Assembly: GCF_000378145.1 (NCBI RefSeq)
Contig: NZ_KB899278.1
Span: 1-64,000, forward strand
Reading direction: 5' to 3'
DNA from: Saccharibacillus kuerlensis DSM 22868
Lineage (GTDB): Bacteria; Bacillota; Bacilli; Paenibacillales; Paenibacillaceae
Length of the DNA stretch: 64,000 bases
The notes under the pieces are model-generated. The model was not told the origin of the DNA. It was given only the letters and a program-made list of their open reading frames with translations, and made no database searches. The translations under genes and the position numbers were made by a program. Positions 26,690 through 35,045 of this stretch are shown here, piece after piece; the stretch's first letter is position 1; the number at the start of each line of letters is the position of its first letter.

Positions 26690-27337
26690 TACTATACATA
26701 TAACGCCTAAATCATACAAGCCGACTTGATAATATAAATTTGAGTTTCTCTAAATATGATTAATTACAAATTGATTTCTCTTAATTTCCTTACAAAGTTT
26801 TTATTTATAAAAATAATTTATGGAGATCCTTTTCCTTAGATAGAATTAAATCGGTTACATGATGTTTTTCTAAGTTAGAGAGAGAGTCAATACCTATTTG
26901 CGCTTCTCAGCGCACAGTCTGTATATATCATTTTGAAAAAGCATTAGCCTAAATATTTAGTGTTTCTTTATTTTATATTAACTAAACTACACTATTATCT
27001 AATGAATTTTAATTTAGTAAATTTAGTTTTTCAAGTTTATATACATAATACAGTTAAAATAATTATCTAAATTTTGTATTTCTCATAACTATATAGTCAA
27101 AAAAGTTGTTAATAAAATAAAGATGTTTTTCATTGATCTATTGCAATCTTAATTTAATTAATAGTCTTTTGAAATAAGTCTTTGAAACCACTAAAAATTA
27201 ATAAAAGTAGTTTTTTTAAAAATAATGTTTTATATATCCTTTTATGGTTAATTATAAGTATTCGCTTCTTCAGTTTTTGTTGCGAATGTTAAATGCTTCA
27301 AAATAAGATTTATAATACTTTTAGGGAGGAATTATGA
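26690..27337. other. AT-rich noncoding DNA
   Basis: About 650 bases of very AT-rich sequence between the fruA remnant and the orphan secreted protein. No frame with a ribosome site was seen. A small hairpin (TGCGC / GCGCA, about 26898) is the only GC-rich feature. Its composition differs sharply from the flanks and matches the downstream orphan gene. Confidence 0.6.
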
Positions 27338-27796
27338 ATGAAGAATACTATTAAAGGAAAAGGCAAAAAAGTTGTCATTTCACTAGCTGCTAGTATGCTA
27401 GCCTTTGGAAGTGGGCTTGCTACTTCTGAGAGCTTTGCAGCTTCTTCTAACGCAGTGACTCCATCACAGATCCCACCTTCTCAAGGTGTACCTGTACAGC
27501 GTTGGACTATCAACGCCCACTTTACTAATGCTGAAGCTAAGCATGTTGTTGCTCAAGGAACACAATTAGCTAAGTATTCTGATCGGGGCAGTTGGATAGG
27601 TTTGTTGTCAAAGTTCACTGGTCTGGGCGCAGCATTGAATTTATACGGAAAATCAGTTACTGCACAAATGACACCTTTTAAAACTGCAATTGCTAAGGGA
27701 ACCGGGGTAACTTTCAAATATGATTATGTTCTCCCTGCCAGTGTATCCGGAGGATCAGGATACATTGAAAATAGATCAGTTATATATGAGAAATAA
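27338..27796 (+). CDS. orphan small secreted protein
   Basis: A 152-residue protein with a clear signal peptide (basic KGKGKK, hydrophobic core, likely cleavage after SFA at residue 34). The mature part of about 118 residues is Pro/Gln/Ser-rich at first. It then has a small-residue hydrophobic stretch (SWIGLLSKFTGLGAALNLYG, about 87-106) and a Tyr/Gly/Ser-rich end. AGGGAGGA lies 7 bases before the ATG. No family is recognised. Size, export and hydrophobic core would suit a bacteriocin-like or surface protein, but no immunity or export gene is beside it. It lies in the AT-rich block and is probably foreign. Confidence 0.65.
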   Translation: MKNTIKGKGKKVVISLAASMLAFGSGLATSESFAASSNAVTPSQIPPSQGVPVQRWTINAHFTNAEAKHVVAQGTQLAKYSDRGSWIGLLSKFTGLGAALNLYGKSVTAQMTPFKTAIAKGTGVTFKYDYVLPASVSGGSGYIENRSVIYEK

Positions 27797-27860
27797 GTTG
27801 TTGTAAAAACAGCCAATTTTCGATATTTATATTCATAATTTATTAATCGGAATCAGTGTT

Positions 27861-27906
27861 AAATATCAAAATGACATCGATAAATATCGATGTCATTTTG
27901 ATATTT
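27861..27906. terminator. perfect 22-bp inverted repeat between convergent genes
   Basis: The arms 27861-27882 and 27885-27906 are exact complements with a nominal two-base loop. It begins with AAATATCAAAATGACATCG. It lies between the orphan secreted-protein gene and fruA and can terminate both. The length and perfection of the stem are unusual. Confidence 0.7.
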
Positions 27907-27955
27907 ATATTAAACTGTAAATACTTAACTAATAATTTAATATCACACCAACTGT

Positions 27956-29920
27956 TTACTTAATCTTATAACTTAAGGGTTTTTTCCAAAATCCTAAGAT
28001 AAGACAAGATACAACTGTACCTATCAATACCGAAAGTAAGAATAAAACTATATGATTAGATAAAAAGGCAACAAATATACCACCGTGAGGAGCAGGAACA
28101 TTAATATTCCAAAATTGTGTTAGTCCGCCAGCTATGGATGAACCTATAATACATGAGGTCAATACACGTAAAGGATCAGCCGCAGCAAAAGGAATTGCCC
28201 CTTCAGTAATAAAACTAAGTCCTAACACATAATTTGTGACTCCAGATTTACGCTCTTGTTCAGTAAATTTATTTTTGAAAAATGTTGTGGCAAAAGCGAT
28301 TGCTAAAGGAGGAACCATCCCTCCTGCCATAACTGCTGCCATCATCAGACCATTTGTATTACCACTCGAGGTGAAAACTCCGATAGCAAAAGCATAAGCT
28401 GCTTTATTAAATGGTCCTCCCATATCAATGGCCATCATACCGCCGAGAATTAGACCTAAAAGTATTGCATTACCCGTACCCAAATTCGCTAATGCACTGT
28501 TAAGGCCTGTGTTAATCCAACTAAATAATGGATCAAAAACATAATACATCACTGTGCCTGTTAAAAGCAAACCAAACACTGGGTATAATAAAATTGGTTT
28601 TAAACCATCCAGTGTTTTTGGTAGACCTCTGAATAATTTACGCAGTACCACTACAATATAACCAGCCAAGAATCCGGCAGCCAAACCACCTAAAAATCCA
28701 GCATCAGCAGTATCAGCCATGTATCCTGCAACTATACCAGGCATTAGAGCAGGACGGTCACCGATGCTCATAGCGATAAAACCAGCTAAAATTGCAATAA
28801 GAAAATGGAAAGCACCTGCACCGCCGATTTCCATCAGCAATTTGAAAATTGGATTGTCAGCACCATAAATTTGCTCGAACAAGAACGAGATTGCGATCAG
28901 GATACCGCCGCCTACAACGAACGGAAGCATGTGCGAAATACCGTTCATCAGATCTTTATAGATCTTACCGCCTACGCTGACTTTGCCGCCTGCATCCGAA
29001 CCGCCCGCAGCCGCTCCGCCTTCATGGCGATAGATTGGCGCTTCGCCATTTGCCGCTTTGCGAATCAGTTCTTCCGGCTTGCGAATACCGTCGCTAACTT
29101 TGCGCTGCAGAACCGGCTTGCCGTCAAAGCGTGCCATCTCTACATTTTTATCTGCTGCAACGATAACGCCGCTTGCACGGGCAATTTCGGCTGCTGTCAG
29201 CGGATTGCCGACCCCTTCGGAACCATTTGTTTCAACGCGAATATTGATGCCAAGCTCTTTTGCTTTCTTTTTCAACGCGTCTTCCGCCATGAACGTATGC
29301 GCAATGCCGGTCGGACAAGCCGTTACAGCGACAACGAATTGGTCGGAATCCGGATTGCCGACGATCACATCCGCCATTCCGGAAGCACTGCCTCCCACGG
29401 AAGAATCGGATTGTCTGGCCGCTTCGGCCTTTTTGCCTTGTGCAGCCGCTTCCGAAGCTTCGGATTCCGCCTGCGCCGAGTTGAACAATGCAGTGACTTC
29501 AGCCGGCGTCTTCACTTCGCGCAGTCGGCCCAGGAAGTCTGCGTCGAGCAGCATGCGCGACAGCACTTTGAGTGCCTGCAAATGCAGATTGGACTCGCCT
29601 TCCGGTACAGCGATCATGAAGAAGAAGTGCGCAGGCTGTTCGTCGAGCGATTCATATTCTACACCTCTCGAGCTTTTACCAAATACAATTGTCGGCTCAT
29701 TAACTGCACTTGTCTTCGCATGCGGCATAGCGATTCCTTCGCCGATTCCAGTGCTGGACTGTGCTTCACGAGCAAGAATCGCCTGCTTGAATGCATAGGC
29801 ATCGTTGATTCTTCCGCTTTTATTTAAAGATGCGATCAATTCGTCGATAACGGCTTCTTTTGTGGCGGACCGCAGGTCCAAGATCATGACGGGTTCGATC
29901 ATCAGATCCGTAATTCTCAT
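27956..29920 (-). CDS. fruA: fructose PTS permease, EIIA-EIIB-EIIC
   Basis: A 654-residue fusion. EIIA covers about residues 1-150 with the phosphorylated His in AMPHAKT. A low-complexity linker covers about 155-190, and EIIB (about 195-295) has its active Cys in VTACPTGIAHT. EIIC (about 320-650) is the membrane channel with MPFVVGGGI and GGPFNKAAYAF. It imports fructose and phosphorylates it to fructose-1-phosphate for FruK. The coding sequence changes abruptly from GC-rich to AT-rich between about 28880 and 28800, so the 3' 850-900 bases have a different origin, although the frame is intact and conserved motifs are present. Confidence 0.95.
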   Translation of the reverse strand: MRITDLMIEPVMILDLRSATKEAVIDELIASLNKSGRINDAYAFKQAILAREAQSSTGIGEGIAMPHAKTSAVNEPTIVFGKSSRGVEYESLDEQPAHFFFMIAVPEGESNLHLQALKVLSRMLLDADFLGRLREVKTPAEVTALFNSAQAESEASEAAAQGKKAEAARQSDSSVGGSASGMADVIVGNPDSDQFVVAVTACPTGIAHTFMAEDALKKKAKELGINIRVETNGSEGVGNPLTAAEIARASGVIVAADKNVEMARFDGKPVLQRKVSDGIRKPEELIRKAANGEAPIYRHEGGAAAGGSDAGGKVSVGGKIYKDLMNGISHMLPFVVGGGILIAISFLFEQIYGADNPIFKLLMEIGGAGAFHFLIAILAGFIAMSIGDRPALMPGIVAGYMADTADAGFLGGLAAGFLAGYIVVVLRKLFRGLPKTLDGLKPILLYPVFGLLLTGTVMYYVFDPLFSWINTGLNSALANLGTGNAILLGLILGGMMAIDMGGPFNKAAYAFAIGVFTSSGNTNGLMMAAVMAGGMVPPLAIAFATTFFKNKFTEQERKSGVTNYVLGLSFITEGAIPFAAADPLRVLTSCIIGSSIAGGLTQFWNINVPAPHGGIFVAFLSNHIVLFLLSVLIGTVVSCLILGFWKKPLSYKIK

Positions 29921-30013
29921 CTTCTTCCACTCCTCTGGAGGTCATGTCGGCACGCGATTCGCGCACCGTTAATTCGCCCTTCCGGGCATTACTCTCAATC
30001 TATCGGCAGTACG

Positions 30014-30925
30014 TTATATAGGATTGACTTGAACCTGCGGAAGCAGCGAATCGATCTTCGCCAGTTCAGCCAGATCATCGGAAAAAGCGGTGGCGCTGCC
30101 CGAAGCCGTACCGGTACGAAGCGCTTCCAGCGGGTCCCCTGTCTTCGACAGCGTACCGACGAATCCGGCAATCATGGAGTCGCCCGCGCCAACCGAGTTT
30201 TTCACTTCGCCTTTCGGCACGTTGGCGTGATAGACCTGCTCTTCAGTTACGAGCAGTGCGCCATCGCCGGCCATTGAGATCAGCACATTTTCCGCGCCCA
30301 TCTCCAGCAGTTTACGACCGTACTTGATTAGATCTTCCTGGCCTTCAATCTCTACGCCGAACAGTTCCGCCAATTCATGATGATTCGGCTTTACGAGCAG
30401 TGGTCCATGCGGCAATGCCTTCAGAAGAGCTTCTCCCGTTGTGTCAATTACAAAACGCGCTCCCTGTTCTTTGATAACGGCGATGAGCCGTTCATAGAAC
30501 GAACCTCCAAGCGAAGGCGGTACACTGCCGGACAGTACGACGACATCCTCTTTGGTAAGCGCTCTCAGCTTCTGCACTAATGCATCAGCTTCCGTATTTC
30601 CTATTTGTGGACCTTGTCCGTTGATCTCGGTCTCACTGCCGTGTTTGAGCTTAATATTGATACGCGTATCATCCTGAACATTCACGAATTCGGTTACAAT
30701 CGATTCCGATTGCAGCACGTCTTCGATAAAACGGCCAGTAAATCCGCCCAGAAATCCAAGTGCCGTGTTCTCAACACCCAGTCGGCTAAGAATACGTGAT
30801 ACATTGATCCCTTTTCCTCCGGGAAGCTTCAGATCGCGCTTCATACGATTCAAAGCATCCAGCTGCAGATTTTCCACTTCCACGATATAGTCGATAGAAG
30901 GGTTTAGCGTTACGGTATAGATCAT
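30014..30925 (-). CDS. fruK: 1-phosphofructokinase
   Basis: A 303-residue PfkB-family kinase that phosphorylates fructose-1-phosphate to fructose-1,6-bisphosphate. It has the substrate signature GGKGINVSR near residue 37 and the catalytic GAGDSMIAGF near 247 with the base Asp. Length is normal. It sits three bases after fruR and about 90 bases before fruA, in the standard Firmicute order. GC content matches the host flanks, unlike the fruA 3' part. Confidence 0.95.
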   Translation of the reverse strand: MIYTVTLNPSIDYIVEVENLQLDALNRMKRDLKLPGGKGINVSRILSRLGVENTALGFLGGFTGRFIEDVLQSESIVTEFVNVQDDTRINIKLKHGSETEINGQGPQIGNTEADALVQKLRALTKEDVVVLSGSVPPSLGGSFYERLIAVIKEQGARFVIDTTGEALLKALPHGPLLVKPNHHELAELFGVEIEGQEDLIKYGRKLLEMGAENVLISMAGDGALLVTEEQVYHANVPKGEVKNSVGAGDSMIAGFVGTLSKTGDPLEALRTGTASGSATAFSDDLAELAKIDSLLPQVQVNPI

Positions 30926-30928
30926 GGT

Positions 30929-31675
30929 TTATCCCTCGATTATTTTGGTTTTCTCAAAAATAGGCTTTCTCCACCGCTCCGGAATCGAATCCGTAATAAT
31001 GGTAGCTTCCTTGAGATCGAACAGTTTCGCAAAAGCGACTTCTCCGAACTTACTGGCATCCGCAAGTACGTACGAGCGTTCCGAGAGCTGCCGGGCTCGA
31101 CGCTTAATAAGCGCTTCTTCCGGATCTGGTGTCGTAAAACCGAATTCGGTATTGACGCCATTCGTACCGATGAAGGCTTTATCGAATCTGAAGTTATCCA
31201 TGTTCTGGAGTGCAATACTTCCGATGACGGCTTTGGTATGGCTTTTCATCATACCGCCAAGCAGATAAGCACGAATGTTTTTGCTCACTAAGGCTTCCAC
31301 GTGGGAAAGGCCATTGGTTACAACAGTAATATTCTGCGCTTCGATAAAAGGAATCATGGCCAGCGTCGTTGTTCCCGCATCGATATAAATGCATTCTCCA
31401 TCCCGCAGCTGATCGGCAGCCGCTCGGCCTACCGTATTCTTCTGTTGAACGTTTTTGAATGTTTTCTCTTCCATGCCGGGTTCTTCGCTTCGCCGATGCA
31501 GTAGAGAAGCTCCACCGTGAACCCGCTTAAGCAAATGCTGCGATTCCAGGTCAATCAAGTCGCGCCGTACTGTCGATTCAGAAGTTCCAAGCAGCTCGAC
31601 AAGCTCTTGCAATTTCACAATCCCCGAAACTTGTAAGCGCTGTAATATGATTCGGTATCTTTCTTCTGTAAGCAT
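30929..31675 (-). CDS. fruR: DeoR-family repressor of the fructose operon
   Basis: A 248-residue regulator. The N-terminal helix-turn-helix reads LQELVELLGTSESTVRRDLI (about residues 20-39). The C-terminal sensor contains DAGTTT near 95 and TNGLSHVEAL near 117, typical for DeoR proteins that bind phosphorylated sugars. The ATG at 31675 was chosen because ATGGAGGA lies just upstream. First gene of fruR-fruK-fruA. Regulation by fructose-1-phosphate is known for the family and assumed here. A cre-like sequence (TGTAAGCGCTGTAA, 31632-31645) lies within its first codons. Confidence 0.88.
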   Translation of the reverse strand: MLTEERYRIILQRLQVSGIVKLQELVELLGTSESTVRRDLIDLESQHLLKRVHGGASLLHRRSEEPGMEEKTFKNVQQKNTVGRAAADQLRDGECIYIDAGTTTLAMIPFIEAQNITVVTNGLSHVEALVSKNIRAYLLGGMMKSHTKAVIGSIALQNMDNFRFDKAFIGTNGVNTEFGFTTPDPEEALIKRRARQLSERSYVLADASKFGEVAFAKLFDLKEATIITDSIPERWRKPIFEKTKIIEG

Positions 31676-31698
31676 TTTGATTCCTCCATCTAACACTC

Positions 31699-31727
31699 AT
31701 TGTAACTTACGAGCTTTTAAAAAACAA
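31699..31727 (-). promoter_or_regulatory. promoter of fruR-fruK-fruA
   Basis: TTGTTT (31727-31722) and TACAAT (31704-31699) are separated by 17 bases on the minus strand, 24 bases before the fruR start. Upstream, the words TTGAAC and TTGAAT recur about 10 bases apart and may be FruR half-sites. Confidence 0.55.
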
Positions 31728-32037
31728 TCACTTTTATTCAAAAACGTTCAAATAAATTCATTCTATTTCCTGAAGTAGTGGAACCACTAATCCTTTACCC
31801 TATAAGGATGATGACGCTTCCCTTTTTTTACCGTTTTCTTTCTTTTTCCGTCAATCATTCACTTTAATGCTCATGTTTACCTTCAATATCGGTTGGTAAC
31901 TCTCAAAGTTGAAGCCAATAATACGATTCCGCCTCCTATTTTCGCTTTCATTCACAAAAAACCTGAGAAGTCTCTCCCTCATGCCTGCTCACTTTTTTGC
32001 CGATATAAAGAAGTAAAAGAAAGAACACGGCCGCCTT

Positions 32038-33432
32038 ATGCGACCGGGAAAGGAGACGCTTATCAATATTCCGGATATGAACCAAAATGTCGGCGCATTG
32101 TTGAACAATATGCAGGATCATGAAAACGGCGAGGCCCTTCTCCGTGCAACCCTGGACCTTGTTCCCGATCTGATTGTATTGAAAGACGGAGCGGGACGCT
32201 GGCTGTTCGCCAATCGTCTTGTACTGGAAACCCACAGCCTGACTGAAGAACAGTGTCTGAAGCGCACGGATCTTGAGCTGATTCTCATCAGACCCGAGCT
32301 TCAGGAGATATTCGAAAAAAATGTAGAGGCCGATGAAAAAGCATGGGCAGCAGGCAGTCCGCTGTTGAACGAAAAGATACTGACCGGCTCGAATGGAAAG
32401 CTTACTTATTGGGAAGTTGTAAAAACCCCTATTTTCGACGCTGAAGGAGAGCGGAAATGTCTAATCGTGGTCAGTCGAAATATTACGGAACGCAAGGAAA
32501 ATGAAAAGGCACTCAAAGCTCAGGAGCTTCAGTACCGACTCATTGCCAATCATATGACGGATATTGTTTCCATGATGAAGCCCAACGGCGAGATTATATA
32601 CGTTTCTCCATCGCTGAAGCGAGTGCTCGGTCACTCTCCGGACAGCCTTGAAGGCAGTCAGCAGTTGAAGCTTGTTCATCCGGAAGATACTGACAAACTG
32701 ACTGTCCTCATTCGAGAGACGGCCAGCAAGATCCAAAATGCGGGCAGAGAAGATATTCGCCTGCTTCATCGCTGCGGCTTGTATATTTGGTTTGAAATTG
32801 CGGTTTCTCTCGTTCAACAGAATGAAAGAGAAGAAGATTTTCTGCTGGTTACAGCACGTGATATTAGTATAAAAAAGGATTATGAGCTGCAGCTGCAGTC
32901 GATGGCCTTCCGTGACTCGCTTACCGGCATCGCGAATAGACGTCATTTGATGACCCGGCTGGAAGAAGAGTTGGGGTTGACAGACAATACGCCTTCTCCT
33001 CTGGCAATCCTGTATCTGGACGTCGATAAATTCAAAAAAATAAACGATACATTGGGACACGCTGTCGGAGATGAGCTGCTGCAGCAAATCGCCCAGCGAA
33101 TCGGAGACAATCTGCGCGAAGGCGATCTGGTCGCTCGGATCGGAGGAGACGAATTTGTCGTTCTGCTGCCCAATACTGATTGTGCCGAGCAGATCGAGGG
33201 TATTGCCAAGCGTCTGTGCGCTGCACTAAGCAGACCCTGGCAAATCGGTGGTCACGAATTCTCGTCAACTTCTTCGCTCGGTATTGCCTTATCCCCCCAG
33301 CATGGACAGACCCCTGCGGAACTGCTTCATTGTGCCGATCGTGCACTCTATGCCGCCAAACGGGAAGGACGGGCCTGTACACGGTTTTACCAGGAAGCCG
33401 ATGAACCGGGAGACTCAGACGTTCTCATTTAA
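32038..33432 (+). CDS. PAS-PAS-GGDEF diguanylate cyclase
   Basis: A 464-residue soluble sensor enzyme. Two PAS domains (about 30-155 and 165-285) precede a GGDEF domain (about 290-450). The active motif GGDEF is intact near residue 370. RxxD lies five residues before it (REGD), so product inhibition by c-di-GMP at an I-site is likely. No transmembrane segment is present, so the signal is intracellular. The start is uncertain. The ATG at 32038 has no good ribosome site, while AAAGGAGA at 32048 would suit a non-ATG start near 32060; the next in-frame ATG is at 32077. Confidence 0.88.
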   Translation: MRPGKETLINIPDMNQNVGALLNNMQDHENGEALLRATLDLVPDLIVLKDGAGRWLFANRLVLETHSLTEEQCLKRTDLELILIRPELQEIFEKNVEADEKAWAAGSPLLNEKILTGSNGKLTYWEVVKTPIFDAEGERKCLIVVSRNITERKENEKALKAQELQYRLIANHMTDIVSMMKPNGEIIYVSPSLKRVLGHSPDSLEGSQQLKLVHPEDTDKLTVLIRETASKIQNAGREDIRLLHRCGLYIWFEIAVSLVQQNEREEDFLLVTARDISIKKDYELQLQSMAFRDSLTGIANRRHLMTRLEEELGLTDNTPSPLAILYLDVDKFKKINDTLGHAVGDELLQQIAQRIGDNLREGDLVARIGGDEFVVLLPNTDCAEQIEGIAKRLCAALSRPWQIGGHEFSSTSSLGIALSPQHGQTPAELLHCADRALYAAKREGRACTRFYQEADEPGDSDVLI

Positions 33433-33453
33433 TATTTTCCTGCATCGAACCTC

Positions 33454-33486
33454 AAAAGCCTTCGGAGTTATTCCGAAGGCTTTTTG
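33454..33486 (+). terminator. terminator of the GGDEF gene
   Basis: AAAAGCCTTCGGA and TCCGAAGGCTTTTT pair around GTTAT. It is usable from both strands and also ends the convergent SUFU gene. Confidence 0.8.
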
Positions 33487-33534
33487 ATTTCATTTTATTC
33501 AACTTTTTATCCGACCTTGCTTGATTCAATCGTA

Positions 33535-34617
33535 TTATCCGATCGTCTCTACCACATTCCCATCGGGGTCGCGCAGCAAAGTTTTGACGATTCGAATGCT
33601 CAAGCTCTTCATCGTATCGAGTTTAAATTCACTTTCCCTTGGTGTCAGACGCCGGGAAAGCTCGGCTGCCGCCTCCGCATTGAGATAGAGCTGAAGCTCT
33701 TCCCTCACTTCGACGATCCGATTTTGCAAGTCCGGAATCATGACCACTTGGGTATTCGGGCCAATTAACGTCAAGTCACGATCATGCATCAGTCTGCCTG
33801 TCAGAATGCGAGCCAGCGACTCCGCCTGCTTGGCTCCAAGCTGAAGCACGTATGAACGCCCCTTCAGCATACTTTTGCGTTCTTCCCAGATCAGACTCTC
33901 GAGGTATAAATGTCCGGTACTCGAGCCTTCCGTCCGCACACTCAGCTCCGCGGCGCTGCGCAGTTCGGAATCAGCAAGCAGCGACTGCCTGTTCAGATCC
34001 GTTACATAGAGCGGCAGACGGTTCTTGGCTAATTCCAAAAAGCTTCGCGTATTCCATACCTTAATCAGATCCAATTCGTCTGCGGTGATCCCGACAACCT
34101 GCACAAATCGGAACTGTCCAAACGGCGAGACTGTACTTTCCAGCTCCGGATCTTCGACAAGAGCAATAGCCGTTATCGGTGTGGCCCGGTCGGATTCGAT
34201 TGGGCCATTCGCATCAAGATGATGGCCCGGGTGCAAGACGTTCCCGCTGTTGAATACATAACGGGCCAGGTTTTGCAGAAAATTGATCGCCCATACCGGC
34301 GGTTCTTCTTCGCTTTCGCAAACCAGTCTGAATGTCAGTTCGAATCCGAAGCCGCTGTATTCCGCATTCTTTGATTCTTTTTCATGCAGCTCCGTGAATC
34401 CGTAAGTTACGTAATGCCAGTGGGGAACAGGTTCTTCACGCTTATAAACGCTGACTCCCTCGAGCGGATCGGGTCCTCCCAACCGGTAGGAAATTAGAGT
34501 CCCATAATGAAACGGCTCGATACCGGCATACAGCCTACTTAACGAATTGTCGATTGCAATCCAGCCCGGCGATTCCGCCTTGTCTTCCGGTTTCTGTACG
34601 TGTTCGTTCTCGCTCAT
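33535..34617 (-). CDS. suppressor-of-fused (SUFU) domain protein
   Basis: A 360-residue cytoplasmic protein. The N-terminal 200 residues match the bacterial SUFU-like domain (HYGTLISYRLGG near residue 37, VPHWHYVTYGF near 64, GFGFELTFRL near 88). The remaining 160 residues are an extra region with a long helical end. Bacterial SUFU proteins are often immunity or partner proteins in toxin systems, but no toxin gene is adjacent here. GAGAGGTGA precedes the ATG. Function not assigned. Confidence 0.78.
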   Translation of the reverse strand: MSENEHVQKPEDKAESPGWIAIDNSLSRLYAGIEPFHYGTLISYRLGGPDPLEGVSVYKREEPVPHWHYVTYGFTELHEKESKNAEYSGFGFELTFRLVCESEEEPPVWAINFLQNLARYVFNSGNVLHPGHHLDANGPIESDRATPITAIALVEDPELESTVSPFGQFRFVQVVGITADELDLIKVWNTRSFLELAKNRLPLYVTDLNRQSLLADSELRSAAELSVRTEGSSTGHLYLESLIWEERKSMLKGRSYVLQLGAKQAESLARILTGRLMHDRDLTLIGPNTQVVMIPDLQNRIVEVREELQLYLNAEAAAELSRRLTPRESEFKLDTMKSLSIRIVKTLLRDPDGNVVETIG

Positions 34618-34723
34618 TACTCACCTCTCCCTTCTGTTCTCCGATGAGGCGCAGCTTTTCCGACCGTCACCCATCCGATTCCAGTTTAACCCAAGCAGGG
34701 CTTTTTGAAAAATGAACGCGGCA

Positions 34724-34768
34724 GAAAGCCGGTTTTCGCAAGCGCAGGTGCTGCAAAAACCGGCTTTC
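34724..34768 (-). terminator. terminator behind the chemoreceptor remnant
   Basis: AAAGCCGGTTTT and its complement pair around an 18-base loop holding a weaker inner stem. It lies about 50 bases after the stop of the chemoreceptor remnant. Confidence 0.6.
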
Positions 34769-34819
34769 ATTGGAATTAATTACTTAATATCTTCACTGCC
34801 TTGGTCAGCGTTTATTTCT

Positions 34820-34912
34820 TTACTCCGTTTTGAATCTGGAGATTCTGACACGCAGCTCATCGGCGCTGGCAGAAACTTCGTCCGACAAACTGGAGATGCT
34901 GGCGATACGCAA
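34820..34912 (-). pseudogene. 3' remnant of a methyl-accepting chemotaxis protein (tentative)
   Basis: About 30 minus-strand codons end in ADELRVRISRFKTE followed by TAA, preceded by RIASISSLSDEVSAS. This is the usual look of the last helix of a chemoreceptor. Upstream of about 34912 the similarity stops. The remnant lies between the SPFH terminator and its own terminator, so the 5' part of the gene has been lost. The match is by eye on a short helical segment. Confidence 0.45.
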
Positions 34913-34972
34913 TAAATAGGATACCAAGCGGCGTAATTGTTTTTAATAAAGACGTCATTGCAAAATCATTGC

Positions 34973-35021
34973 AAAAGCCGGAATAACTCGCATCGATTAA
35001 TCTTCAACGAGTCGTTCCGGC
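34973..35021 (-). terminator. terminator of the SPFH gene
   Basis: GCCGGAACGACTCG and CGAGTTATTCCGGC (minus strand) form an imperfect 14-bp stem followed by TTTTGC, 25 bases after the stop codon. Confidence 0.65.
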
Positions 35022-35045
35022 ATATTATCTACTTCCCGTCAAACT

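Noticed and set aside
26575-28040. Site-specific integration with duplicated att sequence at the fruA end
   Set aside because: The two fruA 3' ends share protein but not enough DNA identity for an att repeat, and no integrase gene is present.
28805-29827. Plus-strand frame of 340 codons opposite fruA
   Set aside because: Antisense shadow; EIIA/EIIB motifs are clear on the other strand.
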